From positions 4,261,095 through 4,325,094 of the forward strand of contig NZ_JH597773.1 of NCBI RefSeq assembly GCF_000243335.1: DNA of 64,000 nt. The letters are read 5' to 3'. Position numbers and translations under genes: made by a program. This stretch comes from Leptonema illini DSM 21528. GTDB taxonomy: Bacteria > Spirochaetota > Leptospiria > Leptospirales > Leptonemataceae. Position 1 is the stretch's first letter; each line of letters opens with the position of its first letter. This document shows, one piece after another, positions 1 through 9,835 of this stretch. Below the pieces are notes generated by a model. It searched no databases. It worked only from the letters and a program-made list of their open reading frames with translations, and was not told the origin of the DNA.

Positions 1-1
1 T

Positions 2-925
2 GCTCCGACCGGTGTTCGAGAGGACAACAGTATAACTCTGGCCGATGGTCGGGTCGTGCGCCTTTCGCTTAACGCCGATGATGCCGAAACGATTCGCGAG
101 CATGGCCTGCATCACAGAGTTTCGGTTGGATTGTTCCGTACCGAGTTTCTCTATCTTCGCGACACTTCGTTGCTTTTTGACGAGAAGCGTTCGGTGGCCG
201 CCTATGGCGAGGTGATGCGAGCGGCCGGACAGGACGGCTCGGTGACGTTCCGGCTGCTTGATGTGGACGAAGACAAGTTCTCGGCCCATTTTTTCACGAA
301 GCCAGGCAATCGCGGGCTGCGCGGAGCGGACTATTACCGCGCCGAGCCCGAGATCTTTCATGCGCAGATCAGATCTCTGTTTCAGGCTGCTATCGAGCAT
401 GGCTCCGGTGCGGAGCTGCGCATCATGGCTCCGATGATGCGCACGCCCGAAGACTGGCAGTTTGTTCTCTCTGCTCTTCAGGCAGAGCAGGAGCGCTCCG
501 GCTATGAAGGCCCGTTCCGCGCGGGCATGATGGTCGAGATCCCCTCCGCTCTTTTTTCTATGGAGCGCATGCAGCATTCCGTGGATTTCTTCAGCCTCGG
601 TACGAATGACCTCTTGCGATACGTCATCGGCAAGAGCCGCTCTCAACCGGCGCCCGACGATCTCTATGAGCCGGCCTTTTATCGACTGCTCTTTCACGGG
701 ATGCGACGCATAAAACGTGAGGTCTCGATCTGCGGTATGATGGGGGCGAGAGTGGAGTTTTTGCCGCTTTTTCTTGAGTTAGGCGTGACGAACTTCAGCG
801 TGCCTCTCGGGGCCTACGAAACCGTGCGTCAGCGGCTCATGAGCATCGATCCGCAGCAGAGGATGCTGAGGGCCCTTTTGCGTATGCAGAGCCGGGCAGA
901 GATCCGCGAGGCTCTACAGAGTTAA
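2..925 (+). CDS. PEP-protein phosphotransferase (PTS enzyme I-like), C-terminal part
   Basis: The reading frame is open from the left edge, so only the last 307 residues are visible. They match the PEP-binding barrel of enzyme I, which takes phosphate from phosphoenolpyruvate and passes it to HPr in the cytoplasm. Visible landmarks in order are FRTEFLYL, RLLDVDEDK, MVEIPSA, SLGTNDLLRY and the active-site cysteine in SICGMMG. The arginines, the Asn-Asp pair and the cysteine expected for catalysis are present, but the loops around them are unusual: the family normally has LDxGGDK and CGEMAG. It is therefore a divergent enzyme I, possibly regulatory rather than sugar-transporting. PtsI and PtsP types cannot be separated without the N-terminus. 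Confidence 0.85.
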   Translation, partial: APTGVREDNSITLADGRVVRLSLNADDAETIREHGLHHRVSVGLFRTEFLYLRDTSLLFDEKRSVAAYGEVMRAAGQDGSVTFRLLDVDEDKFSAHFFTKPGNRGLRGADYYRAEPEIFHAQIRSLFQAAIEHGSGAELRIMAPMMRTPEDWQFVLSALQAEQERSGYEGPFRAGMMVEIPSALFSMERMQHSVDFFSLGTNDLLRYVIGKSRSQPAPDDLYEPAFYRLLFHGMRRIKREVSICGMMGARVEFLPLFLELGVTNFSVPLGAYETVRQRLMSIDPQQRMLRALLRMQSRAEIREALQS

Positions 926-1022
926 GACTCAATCTCATTATCTCAGGGAGGGTGCTAATTGAGAGAGCGCCGCCGAGAAAAATTATGTTGAGGATTGCCT
1001 TTAGAACGCAGATTATAGAAAG

Positions 1023-1487
1023 GTGGACGCCCTTTTTAAAATGATTGATCGGATGCTGCATGCCATCCCTCCTAACGTGCAGAAGATGGTGCGCCTCGGG
1101 GTGCTGGCCGTCTGGGGCGTCCTGGTCATCTTCGTTGTCATCTGGTCTTTTCGTGCTGGAAGCGATTCCGCTCCGCAAACGGGCGACGACATGTACCTGT
1201 CGAATATCAAAGAGAAGGTGTACAGAGATCGCATGAAGCGTGATCCGGCCGATGTGACGCTACCCGATCTGAACGAACTCAGCAAAGAGGAGGTCGCTCC
1301 GCTGTCGGTGTATGAGCCTGAGTCGACTCCGCCGCGGGGTGATGAGCCTTCTCCTGAAATATCGCCTCTGCCGATGAAGGGCGAAGACGACGACGTAATC
1401 TTTCCCGAAAAAGGCGTGCGTCCGGAACGGCGTGGGGAGCCTGCTCCGAAGGCGTCTGAGCCCGCCTTGATGTCTCCGGAGCGATGA
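1023..1487 (+). CDS. small single-pass membrane protein of unknown function
   Basis: This 154-residue protein has one clear membrane segment at about residues 24-43 (hydrophobic run from VRLGVLAVWG to VVIW), followed by a charged, proline-rich tail. The layout suggests an inner-membrane anchor with a disordered periplasmic or cytoplasmic tail. The start is uncertain. GTG at 1023 is preceded directly by AGAAAG. The ATG at 1041 would have the same purine stretch about 14 bases upstream. It sits between the enzyme I-like gene and the VWA-STAS gene on the same strand, so it may belong to one transcription unit with them. No family was recognised. Confidence 0.6.
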   Translation: MDALFKMIDRMLHAIPPNVQKMVRLGVLAVWGVLVIFVVIWSFRAGSDSAPQTGDDMYLSNIKEKVYRDRMKRDPADVTLPDLNELSKEEVAPLSVYEPESTPPRGDEPSPEISPLPMKGEDDDVIFPEKGVRPERRGEPAPKASEPALMSPER

Positions 1488-1533
1488 CAAGGGGCTTGAC
1501 CTGAATGACTCCCCTGTTACGCCGTAGAGGTTC

Positions 1534-3126
1534 ATGAAATTCAGTCTTCACCTCGAACAGAGGCAGGTTTCGGATCAGGAACCCGCTCTTCAGCATCTGC
1601 TGGTAAGGCTGGTCTCGCCGCCGGTCGATGAAGCGGGTCCGCACACCCCTCTGCGCGTGGCGCTGGCCATCGATCGCAGCAAATCGATGCATGGCGAAAA
1701 ACTGGCCTCGGTGATTGAAGCGGCGAATGCTCTCGTCAACTGGCTTACACGCAACGATTCATTGGCCGTCGTCGCTTATGATACGAACGTCGAGGTGATC
1801 CAGCCGCTCCTGCCGCTCACCGACAAGTTTTCGGTAACGCAGCGCATCGAGTCCATTCGAGCGGGCTCTTCGACGAATCTGAGCGGTGGCTGGCTACAGG
1901 CACTGCGTATGATAGAAGAAGAGCCGTCCGCAGAGAAAACGGCCGTGCGCCGGGTCATACTGCTGACCGACGGTATGGCCAATGCCGGCATAGTCAATCC
2001 GGCCGAGCTGCGACGCATCGCCCGCGATCATTTGCAGCGCAATATCAGCACGACGGCGATGGGATTCGGGCGTGACTTCTCGGAGCTGACGCTGCGCGAG
2101 ATTGCCAGCGAAGGCGGCGGCAATTTCTACTTTATCGAGGGGCCCGAACAGGCCAGCTCTGTCTTTTTTCAGGAGTTCGGCGAGATCGCAGCCCTGTACG
2201 GACAGGGCCTTGAGATCCGACTGCATTTTGCTCCGGGGGTGACGGTAAAAGAGCTTCTGAATGAGATCCCCCATGAACAGCATGGCAGCGAACTGATTCT
2301 GCGGCCCGGCGATGTTCGTTCTGATGATCTGATGAATCTCGTGCTCGTCATCGAGATCGATGGCCGCTCCATTTTGCCCGAACAGCCCCTTGTGACGGCG
2401 GAGTGCTCGTTCTATAACGTGCGTCAGGGGGCGAAGATGGAGCGGCTTTCGGCCGTGGCCTCCGCACAGGTCGGAACTCCGACCGAAGAATTCGACCCCG
2501 AGGTGCGCCTCGAAGCCATCATCGCCTCAGCGGGCCGCGTGCTGCTCGAAGCATCCCGCCTTTCCGCCGAGAAAGACCTTGCCTCGGCTCGTGAACTCAT
2601 CCGACGTAAGCGCCAGCAGATCGAAGAATCGTTTGATCTGGACTCCGAGCTGCTGCACCGACTGCACGAACGACTGGGCATGACGGAACGCAATCTCGAC
2701 GAGAATATCGGTCTTCTCAGCAAGCGCCTGATGGCAGAGGCCGAATCGATGGGGCGCCGGGATCTGCGCCGGGTGTCGGGATACCATGATCAGATTTTTG
2801 AGCTGACCCTTTCGGAGCAGCTGGACCTCTACAGATGCCCTGATCTGAAAGGGGCGGTTCGGCGGGCCATGGAAAACGGCTATCGTTTTGCCGTCTTTGA
2901 CATGACAGATCTGTCTTATGTCGACTCATCGGGTATTGGAGCCCTGATTCAGATCTTCAACTGGCTGAAAAGTCGGGGTGGTCTGCTTGTTCTCTCTAAT
3001 GTGCAGGGCGGCGTGGAACGCATCTTTCAGATGAGCAAGCTCGACGAGTTTTTCGTGCTACGGGACAGCCCGCTTTCGGCGCGCATGCTCATCGAAGAAC
3101 TGCTTGCCGGGCAGGGAGGAAATTGA
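1534..3126 (+). CDS. VWA domain protein with C-terminal STAS (anti-sigma antagonist-like) domain
   Basis: The 530-residue protein starts with a von Willebrand A domain (about residues 10-230). Its metal-ion site motif DxSxS is visible as D47-R-S49-K-S51, followed by the LLTDGMAN strand. A linker with a helical stretch (about 335-400) leads to a STAS domain at about residues 420-525. That domain carries YVDSSGIGAL, which includes the serine that is phosphorylated in anti-sigma-factor antagonists. The combination suggests a partner-switching regulator whose VWA part binds a protein ligand. It has no signal peptide, so it is probably cytoplasmic. Its stop codon overlaps the start of the next gene (TGATG), which indicates translational coupling. 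Confidence 0.85.
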   Translation: MKFSLHLEQRQVSDQEPALQHLLVRLVSPPVDEAGPHTPLRVALAIDRSKSMHGEKLASVIEAANALVNWLTRNDSLAVVAYDTNVEVIQPLLPLTDKFSVTQRIESIRAGSSTNLSGGWLQALRMIEEEPSAEKTAVRRVILLTDGMANAGIVNPAELRRIARDHLQRNISTTAMGFGRDFSELTLREIASEGGGNFYFIEGPEQASSVFFQEFGEIAALYGQGLEIRLHFAPGVTVKELLNEIPHEQHGSELILRPGDVRSDDLMNLVLVIEIDGRSILPEQPLVTAECSFYNVRQGAKMERLSAVASAQVGTPTEEFDPEVRLEAIIASAGRVLLEASRLSAEKDLASARELIRRKRQQIEESFDLDSELLHRLHERLGMTERNLDENIGLLSKRLMAEAESMGRRDLRRVSGYHDQIFELTLSEQLDLYRCPDLKGAVRRAMENGYRFAVFDMTDLSYVDSSGIGALIQIFNWLKSRGGLLVLSNVQGGVERIFQMSKLDEFFVLRDSPLSARMLIEELLAGQGGN

Positions 3127-5006
3127 TGCCGATCTTTTCCCGCGATCCATCGTCAGAGTACTGCACGCAGGGCAGCCTGGTGCCGATAATACGGGCTGAG
3201 ATGTTTAATATTGGAAAAAGAGCGAGCGGCACTCTCAAGCGGGTGCTCTTTGCGATCAGAGCGGCCTCCGTTTCCGGGGGGCTTCTGGCGCTTCTGCTCT
3301 TTTCCGTACCGCTTCAGGCCGAGATCTACAAGCCGCCCGGACAGGGAGCCGGTCAGAACATGGAGGGGACGGGCTATGGCGTCGACACAGGCGTCAAAGA
3401 CGTCGATGGCGACTATTACGTGACGATCACTCCTACCTTTGAGCTCCCGCTTTTTGGTTTTCGCATCGGCCTTCAGGTGCCTCTTGAAGTGCTCGTTTAT
3501 GATCGTGACCCGCAATCTGGTGAAAAAGTCCCTTCGCTCCGCCCCGGCATGTACAATGAGAATTCTGACTACATGAAGCTGGTGAAGTACGTGCGCAAGG
3601 GCACGCATCTTTACTATAATCCCGACGATCTCTTTAACTGGTCTTTTTTCTATGGTGAGATGACGGACGGCTATATCGGTCATCGTACCATCATACATCG
3701 TTACGTAAGCAGCTATGATCCGACCTTGTTTCGCCCTGGCCTGATGGCCGACATCAACAACAACTGGGGCGGGGTCGAGGTATTTCTATCGGACGTCTGG
3801 ACGCGCGAGGTGCGCGGTGGACGGGGATACATCCGCCCCGTCGGTATCTTTGTTACCGGATGGAATGCCTTTGTTGCGCGTGATTTCAACAGCCGCGATG
3901 TGGCCCGCTCTGTGGCCGAGAACAGGCGTGCGCGCAGAGAATATCTGTTTCAGGAGCGCGTGCCCGATCAGGGACAGGGCGGCGCTCTGCGTGAGCATCT
4001 CTATCGTCCACTGCGCGAAGATCTCGAAGACAGCAAGATCGAATTCGTCGAGGTGAAAGATCCGGTGACGGGCGAAACGAAGATTGAGCCGGTGCTGAAA
4101 GAAGATCTTCCACCGAGCAAGCTTGATCCGACTCTGGAAAAACCGCCCGATCGTAGCGATACAAAGAAATCAAGTAAACTCGATCAGGGCTTCTGGAGTC
4201 GCTGGGCGATCGGGGCGACGCGCGTGATGGACTCCGATGCTCCGCTTGAGCTTGAAGTGGACGGTTCTGAGAACCTTGTCGTTGATCCTTATACGCTGCT
4301 GCCTCGTTCGATTGAAACGGAAAATCTCACTATCGAGGGGGTCGATACGGAGTTGCGTCTTTCTCCGTTTACCTGGCTTGATCTGACGGCCTATATCGAC
4401 CGCAACCGCATCAAAGGACTCGATAATGCCGAAGGCACGCATATGGGCCTGATCTTCGAGATGCAGTTCAGCTCGCTCTTGCGGTGGTTTGTACGACCGG
4501 AATACCGTGAGGCGACGTCCAACTATCTGCCGACCTACTTCGACTCCTACTATGCAGTCGAACGCACGACGTATCTTCCGTCAGGAGCGACAAGCAGCAC
4601 GACGCCGAAGCTGGCCTATCTGAAGTCGTTGCCCGACGATGGCGTAATCACGAAGGGGTACTTTGTCAATTCGACCCTGGAGTTCGTTGAATACGTAACT
4701 CTTGAAGCGGAATACCAGGACTATGACGGTCCGAATAACTCGGCCGTGATGGTCGGCCTCTATATTCCCGATATGGGCGGCATCTTTGCAAACGGATACT
4801 ACAAGAAGAAAGAATTCGATAAGATGAAAGAGGCCTTTATCGTAAACGAGAACGCCCTGATGGCCGCCGAGGCCGGACTGCGCTTTTTCGGCGGTATGTA
4901 CATCAAATATACGTTCCGGCGCACCTGGGTCTATGAAGAGGCCGATGGTCGCTATACGCCTGTCGATGAATCGGGCGTGGGCTTCGGCTACAGCTCCTCG
5001 CTTTAA
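3126..5006 (+). CDS. predicted exported outer-membrane (beta-barrel-like) protein
   Basis: The start is taken as ATG at 3126, which overlaps the previous stop and has a strong ribosome site (GGGAGGAAAT). That gives a long N-region before the signal-peptide core SGGLLALLLFSVPLQA. Starting at ATG 3201 would give a signal peptide of normal length, so the true start may be there. The mature protein of about 560 residues is rich in aromatic residues and alternating polar/hydrophobic strands. There is a charged central stretch rich in Lys, Asp and Pro at about residues 285-350. It ends in GVGFGYSSSL, a strand-like terminus. An outer-membrane barrel or surface protein is inferred; no family was recognised. 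Confidence 0.65.
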   Translation: MPIFSRDPSSEYCTQGSLVPIIRAEMFNIGKRASGTLKRVLFAIRAASVSGGLLALLLFSVPLQAEIYKPPGQGAGQNMEGTGYGVDTGVKDVDGDYYVTITPTFELPLFGFRIGLQVPLEVLVYDRDPQSGEKVPSLRPGMYNENSDYMKLVKYVRKGTHLYYNPDDLFNWSFFYGEMTDGYIGHRTIIHRYVSSYDPTLFRPGLMADINNNWGGVEVFLSDVWTREVRGGRGYIRPVGIFVTGWNAFVARDFNSRDVARSVAENRRARREYLFQERVPDQGQGGALREHLYRPLREDLEDSKIEFVEVKDPVTGETKIEPVLKEDLPPSKLDPTLEKPPDRSDTKKSSKLDQGFWSRWAIGATRVMDSDAPLELEVDGSENLVVDPYTLLPRSIETENLTIEGVDTELRLSPFTWLDLTAYIDRNRIKGLDNAEGTHMGLIFEMQFSSLLRWFVRPEYREATSNYLPTYFDSYYAVERTTYLPSGATSSTTPKLAYLKSLPDDGVITKGYFVNSTLEFVEYVTLEAEYQDYDGPNNSAVMVGLYIPDMGGIFANGYYKKKEFDKMKEAFIVNENALMAAEAGLRFFGGMYIKYTFRRTWVYEEADGRYTPVDESGVGFGYSSSL

Positions 5007-5196
5007 GAAGCAGGCGCAGGTCCTGTGTGGCCCCGATTACCTGTGGGCATCACGACAGCGTTGCGGAATCCGTGGACTCTCATTCGTTTCTGATACCCGG
5101 GGCCTTCTCGCTGGTTGCCGAAAAAGCTTTTCTTTGTGTTCAAAATCTGGCAGAAAAATACTCCCGATTCTGTCGCATTTGGTCGATCCATCGAAT

Positions 5197-5727
5197 ATGG
5201 TAGAGATCAAAGGCTTACATACTCAGCTTCGTGGCATGGTTCTTCGCGGTCAGCTGTCCGCTCGTAAAATCGTCTCTTTACTGGAGCTTCGAGAAATGGT
5301 CGATCGCATTGCTCCCGGTCCCCGAGTGGCCGAGCGCGAGGCGGCAGCTCTTGAGGCAAAATACGGGGCACGACCTGAAATCATCTCCTGGGGCGACTAC
5401 TTCCAGACCGAGATCGCCTCGCAATACTTCGATCACACCGACGAAGAGTTCGAGCGCATCTGCGACACCGTTCACTTTGATCTCATCTCATCCCTTATGA
5501 TCTTTCGCGGCAAATCGGCGGAGTTCCGACAGGCCGTTCGCGAAGAGGCGCTCGTCGTCTCGGGACTTGACGCAGAGCTGCGCAGCGAGAACGAACAGCA
5601 GGCCGAGCATCTTGGCATCCTGCTTCAGTATTTTGAAGAGATGAACCTCGATAAGGCCGAGCTCTCTGAAGAGGATCAGGCCTGGTTTGAAGGCTTTGTC
5701 GAAAGCACCCGCTCAGAAGCCGTTTGA
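5197..5727 (+). CDS. conserved-looking cytoplasmic protein of unknown function
   Basis: The frame is open further upstream, but that part (about 4933-5196) overlaps the preceding gene and reads as low-quality sequence. ATG at 5197, giving MVEIKGLHTQLRG, is the best start and yields 176 residues. The protein is acidic, highly charged and mostly helical in composition, with no signal peptide or membrane segment. It has many Glu and Arg residues and a helical C-terminus (about 110-170). It lies between an exported protein and a TPR-like periplasmic protein on the same strand. No function can be assigned. Confidence 0.6.
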   Translation: MVEIKGLHTQLRGMVLRGQLSARKIVSLLELREMVDRIAPGPRVAEREAAALEAKYGARPEIISWGDYFQTEIASQYFDHTDEEFERICDTVHFDLISSLMIFRGKSAEFRQAVREEALVVSGLDAELRSENEQQAEHLGILLQYFEEMNLDKAELSEEDQAWFEGFVESTRSEAV

Positions 5728-5755
5728 GATTTGCGTTCATCTACGCAGGTATGCC

Positions 5756-6463
5756 ATGAAACGCTCTGCCGTTCTTTTCTTACTTTTTGTCCTGACGCTC
5801 TCTCTGCAGGCTCAGCCTGCAGAGATGCCCGAAACGTCCGAGCAGCCGGCGCAGCCCGTAAGGCCGACGAAAAAAGAAGAGAAGACCTTCCCGGTCCTTT
5901 CCAGCGTCGGATTGAGAAATCAATCGGGCGAGCAGCTCTTTCAGGCGCAGGCGAGGGCCGATTTTGCGCTCGCCCTTGAGCTGAAGGATCGTCGGAATTA
6001 TTCCTCCGCCCTGCGTCGCTTTCAGGATTTTCGCCTTCTTTACCCGGCGCATCCGCAGACGGCCATCGTCGTCGGCCATATCGCCGATATCTATGAACGG
6101 CTTTCACAGCCCGACCGCGCCCTCGCCGAGCTTCGCAAGTACCTGAAGACCTTTAACGGAGCGCCCCAGGCTTCGGCGCAGCCGCTGCTTGCACGTCTGG
6201 CCGATCTCGAGTACCGCCTCGGACAGTGGCCGCAGAGCATTGCCACGTATGAACTGCTGCTGGCAGCCTTTCCAGCCTCTGCTGAGGCCGAGCTGGCAGG
6301 CCGCCGACTTGCAGAGATGCAGGCCGAGCCCGAGCCGACAGAATCTGAAGGTGAAAAGCAGCCCGCCCCGCGAACCGATAACGAGACCACCCCGGGCAAA
6401 GCCCCGAAGAATGATGAATCATCACTTGACAGGTTGGGCGAAGGTCTTGATATTGAAAATTAA
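5756..6463 (+). CDS. exported tetratricopeptide-like protein (YbgF/BamD-like organisation)
   Basis: Start chosen at ATG 5756, with GCAGG six bases upstream. It gives a clean signal peptide, MKRSAVLFLLFVLTLSLQAQ, and a 235-residue product. After a proline-rich linker, residues of about 65-190 form repeated helical pairs with the TPR spacing of Ala, Leu, Tyr and Pro (for example RRFQDFRLLYPAHPQT, and later LLLAAFPASAEAELAGRRL). Such TPR proteins usually scaffold envelope assemblies. The last 45 residues are low-complexity and charged. The family assignment is by pattern only. Confidence 0.65.
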   Translation: MKRSAVLFLLFVLTLSLQAQPAEMPETSEQPAQPVRPTKKEEKTFPVLSSVGLRNQSGEQLFQAQARADFALALELKDRRNYSSALRRFQDFRLLYPAHPQTAIVVGHIADIYERLSQPDRALAELRKYLKTFNGAPQASAQPLLARLADLEYRLGQWPQSIATYELLLAAFPASAEAELAGRRLAEMQAEPEPTESEGEKQPAPRTDNETTPGKAPKNDESSLDRLGEGLDIEN

Positions 6464-6564
6464 CTTCGAGCTCCGTTCTTTTCGCTGACCCGACGGTGAA
6501 ATTCCGTCAAGGTGTGGCCGATAATCAGGACGGATCTCCTTACGGGGAGACCCGGGTTCGGCGC

Positions 6565-7773
6565 ATGTCATTACAGATTGTAAAATTCAATCCGCAGGCC
6601 TATATCATCATCGAAGGCCAGGAGGAGCTCAAGGAGTTTTACATCATCCAGAGCGGGCAGGTGCGAACCTATAAGAGCACTCCGGTCTACGGTGATGATA
6701 AACCTACTGTGCTCGGCCCCGGCGATTTCTTCGGCGTCGAATCGGCCATGTCGGGGCATAAGCCTATCGAGGTTGCCCAGGCCCTCACTCCCGTTTCGGC
6801 GATCAAAGTAAAGAACGACCAGTTCGGCCTTTTGATTCAGAAGAGCGCCCCTCTGGCCATGAAGATCATCCGATCGTTTTCGATGAAGCTGCGAGCCTTC
6901 GATACGGCCATCACGCGGCTGTCGTTTCGAAACGCGCTTGATGAAGATCCGAGCCATCTCTTTGAGCTGGGTGAATCCTGGTTCAAAAAAAACCGTCTCG
7001 ATCATGCGGCCTACGCCTTCCAGCGCTATCTGCAATACTGCCCCAAAGGGGAGCATGTCAGCCAATCGAAGATGTATTTGCAGAAGATGAATCGTCCTCT
7101 GCAGGCGCCTCCGGTGGCCGATAAAAACATGAACCGGGTTTATCCTAAAGATAAGATCGTCTTCTGCGAGAACGAGCCCGGTTATGAGCTCTATATTATT
7201 CAGGGTGGCAGCGTCATGATCACCAAGCTCGTGAACGGGCAGGAGGTCATGCTGGCCGTTCTTGCAACGGGCGACATCTTCGGCGAGATGGCCATCCTCG
7301 ATAACAAGCCGCGCAGCGCCTCGGCCATCGTCGCCGAAGATACGCGCATGATGGCCATCAACAAGGCCAACTTCGAAGGCCTCGTAAAAAGCAATCCCAA
7401 TGTCGCGGTCAAACTGATCACACTGCTTTCAGAGCGCATCTGGACGGCCTATCGCCAGCTTGCGAACCTGACGATCGATGATCCGGTCGGCCGTCTCTAT
7501 GACATGCTTCTGATCCAGGTCGAGAAGAACAAGACGCCCATCAAGGCGAAGACGACGCATGACTTCAACTTCGGCGCCGAAGATCTTCTGAAAATGGTCG
7601 GATTCGATCCGCAGAACGATCAGCAGTATGTGGCCAGCCTGATCAACAAACATCGCTGGCTGCGTCTTGATCAGGGCACGCTGAAGTGCTATGATCTGCC
7701 CGAGCTCGAGAAGCAGGTGGATTTCTACCGCAAACAGGTGCAGCGCAAGCGTCAGAAAGCCGCTGCAATGTGA
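6565..7773 (+). CDS. protein with two cyclic nucleotide-binding domains
   Basis: Start taken at ATG 6565 (MSLQIVKFNPQAY); the frame extends to GTG 6496 but without family resemblance. The 402-residue protein has a CNB domain at about residues 1-115, a helical TPR-like linker and a second CNB domain at about 185-300. The second domain has a full phosphate-binding cassette (FGEMAILDNKPRSASA). The first (FGVESAMSGHKPIEVAQ) lacks the conserved arginine, so it may not bind cyclic nucleotide. The C-terminal 90 residues resemble the helical tail of Crp-type proteins without an obvious DNA-binding helix. A class III cyclase lies at 47469-49604, so a cAMP signal exists in this genome. Confidence 0.8.
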   Translation: MSLQIVKFNPQAYIIIEGQEELKEFYIIQSGQVRTYKSTPVYGDDKPTVLGPGDFFGVESAMSGHKPIEVAQALTPVSAIKVKNDQFGLLIQKSAPLAMKIIRSFSMKLRAFDTAITRLSFRNALDEDPSHLFELGESWFKKNRLDHAAYAFQRYLQYCPKGEHVSQSKMYLQKMNRPLQAPPVADKNMNRVYPKDKIVFCENEPGYELYIIQGGSVMITKLVNGQEVMLAVLATGDIFGEMAILDNKPRSASAIVAEDTRMMAINKANFEGLVKSNPNVAVKLITLLSERIWTAYRQLANLTIDDPVGRLYDMLLIQVEKNKTPIKAKTTHDFNFGAEDLLKMVGFDPQNDQQYVASLINKHRWLRLDQGTLKCYDLPELEKQVDFYRKQVQRKRQKAAAM

Positions 7774-7786
7774 TACAGGCTCTGCG

Positions 7787-7810
7787 CTCTCTCCGTGTCT
7801 CCGTGGTTAA
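7787..7810 (+). repeat. dispersed CTCCGTG repeat, copy A
   Basis: The segment carries CTCCGTG followed by CTCCGTGGTTAA. Related copies lie at 13870-13912 (opposite strand) and 25281-25301. All three are intergenic, just downstream of or between genes. Confidence 0.55.
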
Positions 7811-7945
7811 TCTGTCTTCAGTCAAGCGAAAAGTGCAAACGCATATCGACCGTGCTCCGGTTCAGTCGCTGTGCGGCTAAAAAGACCGGACCCCGTTCTT
7901 ACATTTCTGCTGGAAAACCAGGCCCGTCACCGAATTGTGTTCTTC

Positions 7946-9835
7946 ATGGCACAGTCGGCAAGCGATCTCTTTCCGCCCTCCGATCTTAAACTTTTTGAAG
8001 AATTTCCTTCTTCTTCACGCTCAGCGTGGGAGCAGGAAATCGCCCGCACACTTGAAAAACAGGGAAAGGCCGGCCTTTCTCTGAACTGGGCTCTTCCGGA
8101 CGGCATCTCACTCCCCCCTTTTTTACTTGAAGAGGATCTGGCCGAGTTGCCTTTTATCGGCGACTTTCCTGGCGTTTACCCGTTCACGAGGTCGACGCAG
8201 CGCGGCGGTCAGACGTGGTCGGCGCAGTATCCGCTGCAAGGGGACGGCAGTCTTGCCGATCGTCTGAGCGAGGCGCAGCGTCGCGGAGCGGATGGCGTGA
8301 CGCTATTCGTCGGCGGAACGTTCCCGGCCGTCCCTTACGGCAGAGGACGTAACGACGCGGCCGCCGCTCTTGCACAGAGCGAGCTTCCCGTGCAGTGCGT
8401 CGGTTCGACCGCCGACCTTGTCGCGTTAGTCGGCGCATTGAAAAGTGGATCTGTTAAAAATACGAATTCATCGATTCTCATCGACCCCTTCTCGGACGTC
8501 CTGATCGGCGGCGACTTTGCTCTGAACGAAGCCGATATTTACGGCGCCATAAAGGCCGCTTTCGCGCAGATGAAGATTCCGGTCGGCGCCGTAAGGGCCG
8601 ATCTCTTTCATAATGCCGGCGCCACTCCTGCCCTGGAGCTCGGCCTGACTCTTTCTGCGGCGGCCGATCTTGTTTCTGCTTTAGTCGACGCCGGTATGTC
8701 GCCGGTCGATGCTCTGAGTTGTATAACGCTCTTTCAACCTGTCGGAGCCCTTTATTTCGTCGAGATGGCGAAGTTCCGGGCGACGCGAAGGCTTTCGGCT
8801 ATGGTTGCAAAAGGCTTCGGCGTGACGTCGTACGAAAGACCGGTGCTTGCTCAGTCCGCCGTGACGTCGCTTTTCAACGTCAGTCTCTATGATCCTTATA
8901 CGAACATGCTGCGCGTCTGTACCGAGGCGATGTCGGCCGTTCTGGGCGGCGCCTCTTCGGTGCTTGTACTGCCTCTTGATGCACCGTTCGATCGGGACGA
9001 TGAATTTACCCGACGCATGGCGATCAATACGCAGCTTGTACTGCGTCATGAAAGCTATCTTGATCGCGTATCTGATCCGGCCGGCGGATCGTATTATATC
9101 GAAGCGGCCACAGATCAGATTGCAGAGGCCGCCTGGAAGATATTCTTAGAGATCGAAGCCGAAGGCGGATATCGCAAGGCCCTCGAGAAGGGCAGCGTCC
9201 AGGCCCGTCTCAAGCAGGCCGGCGAACAGCGTCTGGATGCCCTGGCTCGTCGTAAAGAGATTCAGCTCGGCGTGAATCAGTTCCCGAACAATACCGAAAT
9301 CCTGCGAGATTCCGAGTATAAAGACGCCTCTATTCCGGCGTTACCCGAAGCGAAGCAAGGGCGTTATGCGTCGGCGCCGATCTTCAGAGGGGCCGTGCCC
9401 TTCGAGCGTCTGCGACTGCAGACCGAAGAATTCGCGAAAAAAGGACACCGTCCCTTTGTGCAGCTTCTACCGTTTGGCAATCTATCGATGCAGCGAGCGC
9501 GTGCCGCCTTTATCGGTAACTTTTTCGGCTGTGCCGGTTTCGCTGTGAACGATCCGGGATCTCTGGAAACGCCCGAGGCATGTCTGGCCTTCGCAAAAGA
9601 GGCCGCTGCAAAGCAGAAGATCGACGCCTTCGTTCTCTGCTCGGCCGACGCCGAGTATCTGCCTGCGGCTACCGCCATCATGGCCGAGCTGAAGGCGATC
9701 GGTGTTCCGGTCATTCTTGCCGGGAATCCCGCCGAAGTCGAGGCGTTGAAGTCCTCCGGAATCGAAGATTTTATCCACGTTCGTCGCAACGTGTACGAAA
9801 CACTGAGCGAGTATCAGAAGAGGTTCTGTGCATGA
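7946..9835 (+). CDS. mutA: methylmalonyl-CoA mutase small (beta) subunit
   Basis: The 629-residue product pairs with the large subunit encoded next. The N-terminal two thirds form a mutase barrel (for example SQSAV-like ARSAV motif region, [13 protein letters not shown] and [10 protein letters not shown]). The C-terminal domain has the B12-domain fold but lacks the cobalamin-ligating DxHxxG motif, which is typical of the non-catalytic small subunit. The heterodimer converts methylmalonyl-CoA to succinyl-CoA, so propionyl-CoA from odd-chain fatty acids or amino acids can enter the TCA cycle. Start at ATG 7946; no strong ribosome site is seen, and the frame continues to 7871. The stop overlaps the mutB start (ATGA). 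Confidence 0.93.
   Translation: MAQSASDLFPPSDLKLFEEFPSSSRSAWEQEIARTLEKQGKAGLSLNWALPDGISLPPFLLEEDLAELPFIGDFPGVYPFTRSTQRGGQTWSAQYPLQGDGSLADRLSEAQRRGADGVTLFVGGTFPAVPYGRGRNDAAAALAQSELPVQCVGSTADLVALVGALKSGSVKNTNSSILIDPFSDVLIGGDFALNEADIYGAIKAAFAQMKIPVGAVRADLFHNAGATPALELGLTLSAAADLVSALVDAGMSPVDALSCITLFQPVGALYFVEMAKFRATRRLSAMVAKGFGVTSYERPVLAQSAVTSLFNVSLYDPYTNMLRVCTEAMSAVLGGASSVLVLPLDAPFDRDDEFTRRMAINTQLVLRHESYLDRVSDPAGGSYYIEAATDQIAEAAWKIFLEIEAEGGYRKALEKGSVQARLKQAGEQRLDALARRKEIQLGVNQFPNNTEILRDSEYKDASIPALPEAKQGRYASAPIFRGAVPFERLRLQTEEFAKKGHRPFVQLLPFGNLSMQRARAAFIGNFFGCAGFAVNDPGSLETPEACLAFAKEAAAKQKIDAFVLCSADAEYLPAATAIMAELKAIGVPVILAGNPAEVEALKSSGIEDFIHVRRNVYETLSEYQKRFCA

Noticed and set aside
4933..5196. An extended N-terminus for the protein at 5197-5727
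   Set aside because: The added residues overlap the previous gene and have the composition of non-coding sequence, with cysteines and basic residues unlike the rest of the protein.
7774..7945. A cobalamin riboswitch before the mutase operon
   Set aside because: No B12-box-like sequence or suitable long hairpin set was found; the stretch holds only the dispersed repeat and otherwise plain sequence.
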